Part shown: positions 26,001 to 33,365 of the stretch, piece after piece
Numbering within the stretch: the first letter of the stretch is position 1
Layout of the letters: the number at the start of each line of letters is the position of its first letter
Assembly (NCBI RefSeq): GCF_019925205.1
Contig: NC_083560.1
Span: 97,492,083-97,556,082 of the forward strand
Reading direction: 5' to 3'
From: Metopolophium dirhodum
Taxonomy: Eukaryota; Arthropoda; Insecta; Hemiptera; Aphididae
Length of the DNA: 64,000 nucleotides
The notes under the pieces: generated by a model
Databases searched by the model: none
Seen by the model: the letters and a program-made list of their open reading frames with translations, nothing else
Told to the model about the DNA's origin: nothing
Program-made: the position numbers and the translations under genes

Positions 26001-27111
26001 ACTGCAGCCACCGTTCATAACTTTTCTTATAATTTGTTACTATGGTTTGTCGTTGTGAACCTATGTGTAATAAAGATTAAACACCATTTAAACATAGCTA
26101 GGCGTAGGTATGCGTTTTCTTAATCGCCGGGTTATTTAATGATAAGGAACCGATACGCCAACAATACGACAGCTCGCCGCCTGAATATTTTAAAAATATT
26201 TTCTAATGACGAAATAATATATTATTATTATTATAATTAAATAGATATTTTGTATAGAAGATATTTAGGTATATTTAAGGTATATAGGAGATATTTTGAC
26301 CAGTCACCTTAGTGTTACGCAATTTGAAACTGTGGGAAACAGTGTTTTATTTTATTTTATCTTAATATAGCTTTATAAGTTATAATATAGTTAGGTTGAA
26401 TTTATTTTTGCGAAAAACATTGTATTTGTATACCTATTTTCCTAAAATGATCAGTCATTTTTCGGTAACAGTATCAACAAGGTACTTCTATGAGGGACCT
26501 TGTATTACATTTTAAGACTTAGCTATAGCAATTTAACATTACCTTTATACATTTTTAATCACAAATTATATGTGGTTTTGTTAAAATAATAACTTTAAAT
26601 GCTTATAACAATGCTTATATCCTTAGTCTGAAATGATTAGACTGGGCAAAATAAAAATAAAATTGTAATTATTTATTTTAAATCCCCCAGCGTATGCCTG
26701 TACTCTTTCCTGGTTTTAGTTTTTAATTTTAGTAGTTTTCAAAAAAATATACATAAATACATGCCCCTAATTAATTTTGCACACTGGGCCAAAAATAGCT
26801 TGTTCACCAGCTAAAAGCTACCAGATATTAACCAACAATATTAAAGCCAGTCCATGGTAGGTAACCATCCAAATAGTTATTTATAGTAACACAGTTTAAA
26901 ACATATTTAACATTAGTTTATAATATTATACATTTTGTTTTAGTGTATATCAAAAGGAGTAGCGATAACAACGGCTGCGTATTTGAATGATCGTGAATAC
27001 AAGATTCCCACTCCCAGCATCAGACTTCTCTCAAGTATTAAAATAACAGATGAAGAAATCGACTCCCTTATAGATACACTGTTGCAAGCGGTCACTGTTT
27101 CGAACACTTAA
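2000..27111 (+). CDS. SPTLC1: Serine palmitoyltransferase subunit 1 (SPTLC1), ten coding exons
   Basis: SPTLC1 is the non-catalytic long-chain-base subunit of the ER enzyme that condenses serine with palmitoyl-CoA, the first step of sphingolipid synthesis. Exons: 2000-2032, 10791-10904, 12164-12265, 12643-12805, 16932-17064, 17146-17266, 20688-20879, 22296-22407, 23163-23425, 26944-27111. All junctions have AG acceptors and GT donors and keep phase, giving about 466 residues against 473 in human. Seen: an N-terminal hydrophobic segment, the KYGIGSCGPRAFYGTF motif whose Cys matches human C133, EEAVIYSYGF, VEGIYMNTG, GILGEKGRGITEH, EHQRLSGLGYCFSASLPPLL and PTPSIRLL. As in the family, the PLP lysine should come from SPTLC2. 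Intron 1 is 8.8 kb. Exon 1 is short and rests on the ATG, donor, phase and position only, so it is the least certain part. Exons 5-9 and part of exon 4 are duplicated in inverted orientation at 35837-53524. Confidence 0.93.
2055..2299. repeat. Inverted repeat just inside SPTLC1 intron 1
   Basis: About 29 bases at 2055-2083 (beginning ccatggctaaatatatagg) recur as an exact inverted copy at 2271-2299, about 190 bases apart. The pair begins about 20 bases after the exon 1 donor. It may be a transposon remnant or a foldback in the pre-mRNA; no target duplication was found. Confidence 0.6.
2300..4804. other. SPTLC1 intron 1, proximal part
   Basis: AT-rich intron. Short open frames near 2474-2780 have no domain. 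No coding exon, RNA gene or complete transposon was recognised. Confidence 0.5.
4805..4927. repeat. Tandem repeat, period about 40 bp
   Basis: Three copies of a unit containing gttatttagaattaaaacg start at spacings of 41 and 40 bases (4836, 4877, 4917), with a partial unit before. Related TTTTGCGTTA-type words continue less regularly to about 5250. Confidence 0.7.
5482..5705. mobile_element. hAT-type MITE, 224 bp
   Basis: The terminal inverted repeats share ggcggagatt. The left end carries a run of G and then C, the right end a run of C. The flanks are the exact 8-bp duplication ggtacaac (5474-5481 and 5706-5713). There is no coding capacity. It lies within SPTLC1 intron 1. Confidence 0.85.
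5714..9198. other. SPTLC1 intron 1, middle part
   Basis: AT-rich DNA with homopolymer runs and no exon with conserved coding character. No complete transposon was recognised. A short segment at 9111-9147 recurs at 10096-10131, on the other side of the MULE derivative. Confidence 0.45.
9199..10058. mobile_element. Deleted MULE-like element with long terminal inverted repeats
   Basis: About 60 bases at each end are inverted copies rich in the word aaaatatcgc (ccgacaaaatatcgccgg at the left; the complement ends near 10058). Inside, on the plus strand from 9513, MELNFLKTAKGK then LLVYNGYTFTKEKDG resembles the start of a FLYWCH zinc finger, as found at the N-terminus of MULE transposases, and it stops soon after. 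No flanking duplication could be fixed. Probably a non-autonomous MULE. Confidence 0.65.
10791..10904 (+). CDS. SPTLC1: SPTLC1 exon 2 (membrane segment)
   Basis: Acceptor ttttttag and donor gtgagt bound 38 codons. They encode IYVEGSILLVLLWILFKK, the single N-terminal membrane anchor expected in SPTLC1, then a polar linker. Phase 0 at both ends. Confidence 0.88.
10986..11167 (+). mobile_element. Possible truncated non-LTR retrotransposon tail
   Basis: A segment richer in G and C than its surroundings ends in a pure run of A (about 11153-11167), the look of a 5'-truncated LINE or SINE copy. No reverse transcriptase is present, so the class is inferred from the tail only. It lies in SPTLC1 intron 2. 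Confidence 0.4.
12164..12265 (+). CDS. SPTLC1: SPTLC1 exon 3
   Basis: The exon lies between acceptor ttttttttcaag and donor gtaaat. Its 34 codons include IEQKIKLWTPKPLV, the counterpart of the conserved W-x-P-E/K-P-L-V stretch after the anchor. Phase 0 at both ends. This exon lies outside the inverted duplication. Confidence 0.88.
12560..12592. repeat. Tetranucleotide microsatellite (ATGT)n
   Basis: About seven slightly imperfect ATGT units in SPTLC1 intron 3. Confidence 0.75.
12643..12805 (+). CDS. SPTLC1: SPTLC1 exon 4 (CGPR motif)
   Basis: Acceptor ggtattag, donor gtaagt, ending in phase 1. It encodes INGRSCINFATHNYF and KYGIGSCGPRAFYGTF. The Cys of GSCGPR corresponds to human C133, mutated in sensory neuropathy. 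The outer breakpoint of the inverted duplication (12738) falls inside this exon. Confidence 0.92.
12806..16931. other. SPTLC1 intron 4
   Basis: No coding exon. It contains dispersed-repeat copy 1, poly-A/T-rich degenerate repeat sequence to about 15350, and the empty target site gtatagtg (15408-15415) that is filled by a hAT in the right arm. The segment 14140-14820 is unique to this arm. Confidence 0.55.
13691..13810 (+). repeat. Dispersed repeat family, copy 1
   Basis: Core words gctctgctgta, ttgaattcaatga and cgattctgagcgg occur in fixed order, as in copies at 21683, 28742, 32766 and 44226. This copy is mirrored in the right arm at 52453-52572. The class is unknown; related sequence seems to extend downstream toward 15350, where a tcgctccgctca word marks an inverted partner of the gattctgagcg end. 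Confidence 0.7.
16932..17064 (+). CDS. SPTLC1: SPTLC1 exon 5
   Basis: Acceptor tttttttag, then 133 bases entered in phase 1 and left in phase 2. The donor must be gtgcgt at 17065, because that alone lets exon 6 complete the Val of DIVYVDEEVNFAIQKG. It encodes IHIELEEKIAKFMEMEEA and the YSYGF motif. Confidence 0.9.
17146..17266 (+). CDS. SPTLC1: SPTLC1 exon 6
   Basis: Acceptor tttttag and donor gtaagt. It encodes DEEVNFAIQKGLQSS and FKHNCPEDLERLI, corresponding to the human FAIQKGLQAS and FKHNDMADLERLL segments. The intron before it is only 81 bp. Confidence 0.9.
17300..18130 (-). pseudogene. Possible degenerate transposon coding remnant
   Basis: On the minus strand, short open pieces such as ITDHSHAQYLGELEQPFYEF and KIREELGVDRIKIALQELGE appear in shifted frames inside SPTLC1 intron 6. 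They look like worn coding sequence rather than random intron. The His-containing piece may be a zinc-finger remnant. The family is not identified. The same sequence is mirrored at about 41132-41962. Confidence 0.3.
18131..20130. other. SPTLC1 intron 6, remaining part
   Basis: AT-rich, no exon. A partial copy of the cagtcttgtaaaa inverted-repeat element family starts at about 19243 without a recognisable right end. The single arm-to-arm substitution I found is at 19808. Confidence 0.45.
20131..20340. repeat. Tandem duplication, period 100 bp
   Basis: Two diverged copies begin at 20131 and 20231 with cattgaatggaa and share atgcgttca and atatttg words. In SPTLC1 intron 6; mirrored around 38922-39131 in the right arm. 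Confidence 0.7.
20688..20879 (+). CDS. SPTLC1: SPTLC1 exon 7
   Basis: Acceptor atttacag and donor gtaact, 64 codons in phase 0. It encodes FLIVEGIYMNTGNICNLP and FGILGEKGRGITEHFNIP, the most conserved part of the aminotransferase fold. A short inverted-repeat element begins about seven bases after the donor. Confidence 0.92.
20887..21350. mobile_element. MITE-like element next to the exon 7 donor
   Basis: The ends are inverted repeats: cagtcttgtaaaag at the left, and the complement of cagtcttgtaaagtact at the right. Both continue into degenerate AAGTATTTGAGTA-type words. It has no coding capacity, and I saw no clean flanking duplication. It begins seven bases inside intron 7, right after donor gtaact. 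The mirrored copy is at 37912-38375, and a partial relative lies at 19243. Confidence 0.65.
21683..21808 (+). repeat. Dispersed repeat family, copy 2
   Basis: Same ordered core words as copy 1, with a better match to copies 3-5 (ggatgtcgctctgctgtac). An inverted partner end (cgcttcgctcagtatcta) lies at about 22170-22190, so this copy may span about 21683-22195. The mirrored core is at 37454-37579. Confidence 0.7.
22296..22407 (+). CDS. SPTLC1: SPTLC1 exon 8
   Basis: Acceptor ttgtag and donor gtaacg, 112 bases ending in phase 1. It encodes DLIIGSLETALSSVGGFCVG and VVEHQRLSGLG. The region holding the PLP lysine in the catalytic partner has no such motif here, as expected for subunit 1. Confidence 0.9.
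22408..23162. other. SPTLC1 intron 8
   Basis: AT-rich intron. A Phe-rich 81-codon open frame (22564-22809) is low-complexity and shows no domain, so I do not call it a gene. Confidence 0.5.
23163..23425 (+). CDS. SPTLC1: SPTLC1 exon 9
   Basis: Acceptor tttccag and donor gtaagt. It encodes GYCFSASLPPLLSAAAIKAL followed by the helical C-terminal domain (LRERSTSLHKSLRNSQ and onward). Phase 1 in and phase 0 out. This is the last exon present in the inverted copy. Confidence 0.9.
23924..24228. mobile_element. Foldback MITE, 305 bp, TA target site
   Basis: Two arms of roughly 110 bases are inverted copies sharing caggaaaaa, tcggattt and aggtcggatcaaagc. TA dinucleotides flank both ends (23922-23923 and 24229-24230), as for Tc1/mariner-type MITEs. 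It is non-coding, in SPTLC1 intron 9, and mirrored at 35035-35338, where one poly-T run is one base shorter. Confidence 0.85.
24728..25897 (-). pseudogene. Degenerate MULE transposase with FLYWCH finger (left arm)
   Basis: Reading on the minus strand from 25897: a FLYWCH-like start (KFIWRCTEY, then KCTSC), a middle open piece (25381-25575), a MULE transposase piece (25145-25345: NGTFCSVPTLFSQLYTLHG, LDLTPERIMIDF), and a C-terminal stretch with a GRP motif and an R-x-N-x-A-L-x-G-W-H-like signature. The pieces are joined by frameshifts and stops, so it is dead. The inner breakpoint of the inverted duplication (25905) cuts its N-terminal end. The mirrored copy is at 33366-34535. Confidence 0.75.
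25906..26943. other. SPTLC1 intron 9 inside the spacer
   Basis: Sequence present once, between the inverted arms. It is AT-rich with no recognised gene or complete mobile element before exon 10. Confidence 0.45.
26944..27111 (+). CDS. SPTLC1: SPTLC1 exon 10 (C-terminus)
   Basis: Acceptor ttgttttag, 55 codons and a TAA stop. It encodes ISKGVAITTAAYL, then PTPSIRLLSSIKITDEEID, the conserved C-terminal PPSIR block of SPTLC1. It exists only once in the window, in the spacer between the inverted arms. Confidence 0.9.
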   Translation, partial: CISKGVAITTAAYLNDREYKIPTPSIRLLSSIKITDEEIDSLIDTLLQAVTVSNT

Positions 27112-27336
27112 ATTGTATATCTAAACGGTGCTGTTTGTTTCTTGTCAGTCAAATACATAATATCTGTTAGTTGCTATCTACTTAAATATCGTAAAATGAT
27201 ACCTACCTATGTTACAAAATGTGAGCTGTAAATTGTAGTTAATGTTTATAAATTTTCCTGATGTCAATACACCTAAATGGACGATGTGAAATCGATTAAA
27301 AATAAACTTTTGCTTATTACAACAATGGAAATAAAA
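27112..27336 (+). promoter_or_regulatory. SPTLC1 3' untranslated region with polyadenylation signals
   Basis: Two AATAAA hexamers follow the stop codon, at 27301-27306 and 27330-27335. Either could direct cleavage; the sequence alone does not decide. If termination is efficient, the normal transcript ends 6 kb before the right inverted arm. Confidence 0.55.
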
Positions 27337-27784
27337 GCAACAAACTGTAATATTATTTTTTTTTTCAATACATACATTATTATTATATACCTACGTCCTA
27401 CATAGATGCAAGACGTTGGTGGAAGTTATACTAGGTGTCTGCCTAATTATTAATTTATTATTATTTTTCTTTATGATCAATACCAAATGGTCCATATAAT
27501 ATCATATAATACCAATATGGTCAATACCATTGGTAAAATGCTAATATAAAATATTGACTAAGAAAAATCGGTTATCATAATTTAAATAGTGGTTGTAAAC
27601 TTTGAAAAAAACAAATGCAAATTACTAAAAATCTATAATAATAATCTTTATATGTATATTTGCAGACTAACGACAACATAATTTCATTAACATAATATAA
27701 CATTAAAAGTTAGCTCGCCTCCTATAAGCAAAAGCTTGCGTTGGAGGTGAGAGGTTCCTAAATTAGTCAATATATAAATATATA

Positions 27785-27916
27785 CAGGGTGATTATTCAT
27801 GAAACATTCATTATTTCATTGTTTTTTAACAACTTGAAACTATGTAAAAAAAATATTATCAAAAACATTAATACTTTTTAAAATAATGAGTTTTTCATAA
27901 TAAAAGAATCACCTTG
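27785..27916. mobile_element. Short MITE, 132 bp, TA target site
   Basis: Inverted ends cagggtgattatt and gaatcaccttg with TA on both sides (27783-27784, 27917-27918), typical of Tc1/mariner-derived MITEs. Non-coding. Confidence 0.75.
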
Positions 27917-28127
27917 TACTTATACTAATAGTAACAGTAAAATAATTAGGTGATTTATCTTTTACTGAATAATAGGTATAGTGATAAACAAAATAAACAT
28001 AATTTGATTAGTGATGAAAACTGTTAAATACTAGTAGTGTGATATACTGATATCTAATATTTTTACAATGGTGAATATAATAACTAGACAAATTAACAGA
28101 TAATGATTAAATTATACTCAATATATA

Positions 28128-28605
28128 ATTTTCCTTTTGTACTTATATAGACAGCTAGTATCCATAAATAGAAAATAGTTGAGGCGTTGATATGGAAAAG
28201 GTACTAAGTCAAAAAAAATCTTTTTCGTTGAAAAAGTAGTAAATACATATGTCAATGGCCTGGGAAAAGAACTAACTCAAATTTCTTTAATTATTAGAAA
28301 TTGCGTTGAACACAAAATGGCACGTCGTGAGTCATCACAATATGTTAAAAAGTTTTTTCCTTCTCTTGTAAAATTTGGTTTTTATGACTTAGTACCTTTT
28401 CCATGTCAACTCCTCAATTTAAAAATTTTAAAAAAAAATTCCTTTTGTACTTGTACAGACAACTAAAGTATACATTATTATATAGTAATTTATTCAAAAA
28501 TTAAAAAAAAAAAATTCCTTATATACTTATATGGACAGCTATAGTATACATATAAAGTAATAATTGTTTAAAAATTTAAAAAAAAAAATTTTCCTTATCA
28601 AAATG
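28128..28605. repeat. Tandem repeat of about 75 bp, split by a MITE
   Basis: Three copies contain tccttttgtacttatatagacagct or close variants (starting about 28133, 28441 and 28517), each followed by an A-rich tail. The first copy is separated from the others by the inverted-repeat element at 28179-28417, showing that the array existed before that insertion. Confidence 0.65.
28179..28417. mobile_element. MITE-like element with about 33-bp inverted ends
   Basis: Left ttgaggcgttga then atggaaaaggtactaagtca; the right end is its near-exact complement. It is non-coding, 239 bp, and inserted in a tandem repeat. The target duplication is unclear. Confidence 0.75.
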
Positions 28606-28793
28606 GAGATATCAACTGCAGTAGATACATAGAAAATTATTTTATTTTAACTACTGCAATAGTTATTTATTTAAAAATACAAAAAAAAAACATTTCCATA
28701 CTTGAATAATTAACTTATTTGGATCAAATTTACATTTAAAAAGTGTGGATGTCGCTCTGCTGTACAGTAGGTTAGAAGTGGGTCACTGTAATG

Positions 28794-31726
28794 CAGTGGC
28801 GTAGCGTGTGCGTATGCTGTGTATGCACAGCATACACTTCACAAATTGAAAAAATATTTTTTTTTTATAGTAATAATTTAATATGTTTATAAAAAAATGT
28901 TTGATTGTATTAATTTAATATTTTATAATATTATTATATTTTGTATATTTTCTTCTAAGTTCATTAGGATTAATCCGCAACACTACGGCCGCCTCGCGCT
29001 TTTGTCCGTTATATTTATATCTAATAGCTATAATATAGTACATGACGTTCATTACGTACGCAGTATGCACGTTGGCGATTGCATACGGGTACAGACATTT
29101 GGTGACAGCTATTTATATTTCTTATCGATAATATTAATAAACAAACATAGAATTATGGCGGTCGTGTTTTCGTCACTCGTTTATGCAGGATCAGTATTGC
29201 ATACGCTATCGCATAGAACTGTTTGTCGTATATTTTGCCGGCTATAAGTGCGTATTATTAATCGTATATTATAAGACAGTGTGACATATCGTTTTAAATT
29301 AAAACTATTTAAACTCAATAAACAATAATGAATATAAATAATACAATATGTGAGTGTGCAATTGAAAAATTATTTTTAAAACCTTTCAGTTCACTCAATT
29401 TTGATGAAAAAAAAAGTATAATTGAGTTAGGAAGACCCACACCAAAATTACCCGATTTAACGACAAAATCAAAAAAATATGTTCGAACATTTAAATATGA
29501 GTATTACAGTACATATAAGTGGTTATCGGGTTGTAAAAAAATAAATAAGCTATATTGTTGGCCTTGTGTTATTTTTTCTCGCGAAGAAAATGTTTGGACC
29601 AAATATGGTTTCAACGATCTTAATAATTTTCATCATTTAAAAAGTCGTCACGAAGCCGCTAAAAATCACATACAATGCTTAATAGATTTAACTAAATTTG
29701 GTAAAATAAGAATAGATACTTGTTTGAGTGAAGCTTTTAGAAAAAATATCGAAAAACATAATATTACAGTTAAAAATAATAGATACATATTAAGCAGTAT
29801 GATAGATTCAACGTGTTTTTTAGCTCAGCAGGAATTGGCATTTAGAGGCCACGACGAGTCAGATTCATCTGTTAATAAAGGTAATTATGTTGAACTTATT
29901 TACTTAATGGCCCAGCGTGATGAGTTGTTAAAAACACATCTTGCAACGTCCACTATATTTACTGGTTTATCTGGGGACATTCAAAATGACTTGATTCAAT
30001 CAATTTCAAATGTTCTTCTTAATCAAATTGAAAATGAAATACGCGATACTCCGTTTGTTGCAATAATTATGGACGAGACAACTGATATTGTTTCAAAGTC
30101 ACAGTTATCAACAGTGTTGCGTTATATTAATACCATAGATGGATACGAAGTTGTCGAAAGATTTTTGGGATTTACTGATGTTAGTGAAGATCGATCAGCG
30201 AAAGCATTATCAGAGCATGTATTTAGTTTTATTTCAAAGTATGCATGTGAAGAAAAATTAATAGCCCAAACGTATGATGGGGCAGCTGTTATGTCCGGGC
30301 AACATAATGGTTTACAATCGCTAGTGCGTTCGAAGTATGAAAATGCTATTTTTGTACATTGCTATGCACATAAATTAAATCTTGTCATAAAACAGTCAGT
30401 TGAGTATATTAAAGATTGTAAAATATTTTTTTCAACCCTTTCTGGTTTATCGTCTTTTTTTTCAAAATCTACCAAACGAGTACATGCACTTGATAATGTA
30501 GTTAAAAAACGTTTTCCATCAGTAGCTCCAACAAGATGGAATTACAATAGTCGTCTTATTGAAATGATGGTTGAACATAAACTAGATGTTATAAATCTAA
30601 TGGAATCAATCATAGAGAATGCCCAAAATTGGGATTCGGAAACATTGTCTTCTGCTAAAGGGTATGTGGAAATTCTTCAAAGTTTTGATTTCAATTTTTT
30701 TCTAAAATTATTTTCAATCATTTTACCACAAGCAACGATTATTTTTGAAATTTTACAAAAAAAAATTTTTGATATTTCTTATTGCTCAAAAAAGATTGAC
30801 GATTTCATTGTTTATTTAAATACTGTCAGGTCAAGTTTTGATGATATTTGGTCACAGTTAGAAATTATAAACAATGAAATACAGCCTCAAATTCACCGTT
30901 CAAAAAGGCAAAGATTTAATCAAGTTTCTGGAGATCCAAAAACTAATTACAGACGACTATTTTTTGAAATAATTGACGTTATAATTAATAAGACAAAAGA
31001 ACGGTTTTCAAATCTTAATCAATTACAATTTTTCGCATTATTAGACTTTAAAAAATTTAGTCTATATGCTAATGATTTTCCTATAAACTTATTCAATTCG
31101 TTGAAACAATTGTACGGTAAATATTTTGATTTACCCAAATTGAGAAGTGAACTTTCGGTTGTCTACTCGACCGAAGAATTTCAAAAACCTAATGTTCACG
31201 ATCTTTTAATTTATTTAAAAACCACAAATTTAGACGAAAACTTACCACAAGCAACAAAATTGATTTCATTGATACTAACTATTCCAGCTACTAGTGCATC
31301 AGCAGAACGTTCATTCTCGGCCCTTAAAAGGATTAAGAATTCATCAAGAAATTCCCAAGAACAAAATCGTCTTTCATCATTATCAATGCTGTCAATAGAA
31401 AAAAAATTATTGGTAGGGTTGAAAAAAAAATCTACGTTTCATGATGAAGTAATCAAAGCTTTCCTTACTAAAAATAGAAGAATTGATTTAATATATAAGT
31501 AATTTTGTAGTTAATAAGTTTATTATTTTTAAAAAGTGATTTATTTTTTGTTTATTAAATATAATATTGTGTTATGTAATATATATTAAAAATTACGTAA
31601 AACTTTGTATGTTTCAAGTAATATTTTAAGATAAGTGTAGGGGGTGTGGGGGGCTATGCCCCCCACGAATTTATCAACTTACAACTTCAATGCATACACT
31701 AAGCTGAAACGCACGCTACGCCACTG
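28794..31726 (+). mobile_element. Complete-looking hAT transposon (ZMYM1-type), 2933 bp
   Basis: The terminal inverted repeats share cagtggcgtagcgtg. The exact 8-bp target duplication ctgtaatg lies at 28786-28793 and 31727-31734. It carries one uninterrupted transposase gene (29328-31502). It is inserted in dispersed-repeat copy 3, inside the spacer of the inverted duplication. Intact ends plus an intact frame make it a candidate for recent activity. Confidence 0.92.
29328..31502 (+). CDS. hAT transposase, ZMYM1/DUF4371-type, 724 aa, intact
   Basis: Expected to act in the nucleus, binding the element ends and catalysing cut-and-paste transposition. It starts at an ATG. Order: a TTF-type zinc-binding region near residues 60-110 (YKWLSGCKK, LYCWPCVIFSREE, then H residues), a DUF4371-like region from about 150, first catalytic Asp in AIIMDETTDIVSKSQL (about 245), second Asp in TYDGAAVMSGQHNG with a following C-x-x-H (VHCYAHKLNLVI, about 345), and the catalytic Glu with hATC dimerisation domain near the end (SASAERSFSALKRIK, about 660). 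Length and motifs fit an intact enzyme. ZMYM1-like host proteins derive from the same family, so a domesticated gene is possible, but the flanking inverted repeats and target duplication favour a transposon. Confidence 0.92.
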   Translation: MNINNTICECAIEKLFLKPFSSLNFDEKKSIIELGRPTPKLPDLTTKSKKYVRTFKYEYYSTYKWLSGCKKINKLYCWPCVIFSREENVWTKYGFNDLNNFHHLKSRHEAAKNHIQCLIDLTKFGKIRIDTCLSEAFRKNIEKHNITVKNNRYILSSMIDSTCFLAQQELAFRGHDESDSSVNKGNYVELIYLMAQRDELLKTHLATSTIFTGLSGDIQNDLIQSISNVLLNQIENEIRDTPFVAIIMDETTDIVSKSQLSTVLRYINTIDGYEVVERFLGFTDVSEDRSAKALSEHVFSFISKYACEEKLIAQTYDGAAVMSGQHNGLQSLVRSKYENAIFVHCYAHKLNLVIKQSVEYIKDCKIFFSTLSGLSSFFSKSTKRVHALDNVVKKRFPSVAPTRWNYNSRLIEMMVEHKLDVINLMESIIENAQNWDSETLSSAKGYVEILQSFDFNFFLKLFSIILPQATIIFEILQKKIFDISYCSKKIDDFIVYLNTVRSSFDDIWSQLEIINNEIQPQIHRSKRQRFNQVSGDPKTNYRRLFFEIIDVIINKTKERFSNLNQLQFFALLDFKKFSLYANDFPINLFNSLKQLYGKYFDLPKLRSELSVVYSTEEFQKPNVHDLLIYLKTTNLDENLPQATKLISLILTIPATSASAERSFSALKRIKNSSRNSQEQNRLSSLSMLSIEKKLLVGLKKKSTFHDEVIKAFLTKNRRIDLIYK

Positions 31727-31810
31727 CTGTAATGGATGGTGTTAAATTTGAATTCAATGATATAATATCATTGTATAAGAAAAACGATTCTGAGCGAAAA
31801 CGGTCAGTCA

Positions 31811-33358
31811 GCCTATGATATTACCAGGTATATTTGATGATATTATTGTGAATAAAGTAATTTATATATTTACTTATTTACTTGGAACCTTGTTTTAAAT
31901 TTTCAATCCTTAGCTACAAAAATTAAACATTTTATAAATTTTTAACTACAAATTAATAGTTATTACATTTTAAATTTGATAAACATTTGAACTTTTAATG
32001 CATATAAAAAAAAATTGTGCATATGTATTTTCAATATTTTTCAACTGCTATTGTAACAATATATCAGGAGCCTTATATTAAATTTTCACGCTTTTTTACC
32101 CAACAAATAAAATTTAATTGATATTTATAGAAAAAAAAACTAAAAAAATTGAAAACTGACAATGTGCGTAAACAGCTCAAAAAGGGTCAAATTATTTTCA
32201 AATTTTTATCGTCTATAGAAAATGCTAATATAAACATTCAGTGAAATTTTCAAGTATCTACAGTCATTCGTTTTTTAATTACAACAAAATAAGAAAATCG
32301 TTACATAAGAAGTCGAGTGAATATCAAATGTTGTAAAAATATGAATTTCAGACGCCCATAAAAATTCAATTTGACTTTCTTGTTGACATTTTTTTTTCGA
32401 TAAAGGTACACATACTTATGGATAATCTTGTATTACATTTTCAAATCTTAGATTTAAAAAGTAAAATTTTTATGAATGTTTAACTCAAAATATAGATCGT
32501 TTTATCAAAAATCTTGTGAAACAAATTTATCACTTGCCGAAATTAGTTTATCATGTCGCAAAGAAAATATGTATTTACATATAAATCCGAGCCCTACTCA
32601 TAAGACTAAAATTCATAAACAACAAAAACAACAAGGTTTATATTATTGTATGCATAGACGATACCTATCTTCTTTTAATAAACAAATAACCGATAAAAGC
32701 CTTGGGATGTATACTAAACATTACATAAAAAAAATTAAAATATTATTATTATTAGTGGAGTAACTGGATGTCGCTCTGCTGTACAGTAGGTTACAAGTGG
32801 GTCACTCTAATGGATGGTGTTAAATTTGAATTCAATGATATAATATCATTGTATTAGAAAAACGATTCTGAGCGAAAACAGTCAGTCAGCCTATGATATA
32901 TTGATATTACCAAGTATATTCGATGATATTATTGTGAATAGTGTAATTTATATATAACCTATTTACATGGAATCTTGTTTTAAATTTTCAATCCTTAGCT
33001 GTAAAAGTTGAACAATTTATACATTTTTAACTAAAAAACAATTATTAAATTTTGTCAAAATTCGAACTTTAAATGCTTATAAAAAAAAATTGTGCCTATG
33101 TATTTTTAATATTTTTCAACTGCTATTGTAACATTATAACAGGAGCCTTGCATAACATTTTCACGCTTTTTTACCCAACAAATTTTATTGATATTTATAG
33201 AAAAAAACTAAAAAAATTGAAAACTGTCAATGTAAAAAAAAATTATCGTGTATAGAAAATGCTAAAATAAACATTCAGTGAAATTTTCAATTATCTACAG
33301 TCATTTGTTTTCCGCCGTAGGAACGAGCACGGCCGGCGTATATGGCATTCCACTACGT
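31811..33358. other. Degenerate repeat sequence between the hAT and the right arm
   Basis: Mostly poly-A-rich tails of dispersed-repeat copies 3 and 4, which resemble each other throughout. Small open frames at 32476-32763 and 33073-33255 lie in that repeat and have no domain. The last 50 bases (33310-33358) are unusually GC-rich and of unknown origin. Confidence 0.55.
32766..32880 (+). repeat. Dispersed repeat family, copy 4
   Basis: Core words as in copies 3 and 5. The homologous downstream sequence continues to about 33,310, where it is cut by the inner edge of the right inverted arm and about 50 GC-richer filler bases. Confidence 0.75.
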
Positions 33359-33365
33359 ACCTTCA

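Larger units (their letters stand above)
28742..31800 (+). repeat. Dispersed repeat family, copy 3, split by a hAT
   Basis: The left part (28742-28793) and right part (31727-31800) join seamlessly once the hAT and one copy of ctgtaatg are set aside, giving the same order of core words as the other copies. Homology with copies 4 and 5 continues downstream to about 32,400. Confidence 0.8.

Noticed and set aside
28897..29247. 116-codon open frame before the hAT transposase
   Set aside because: It lies in the 5' non-coding part of the transposon and has no recognisable domain.
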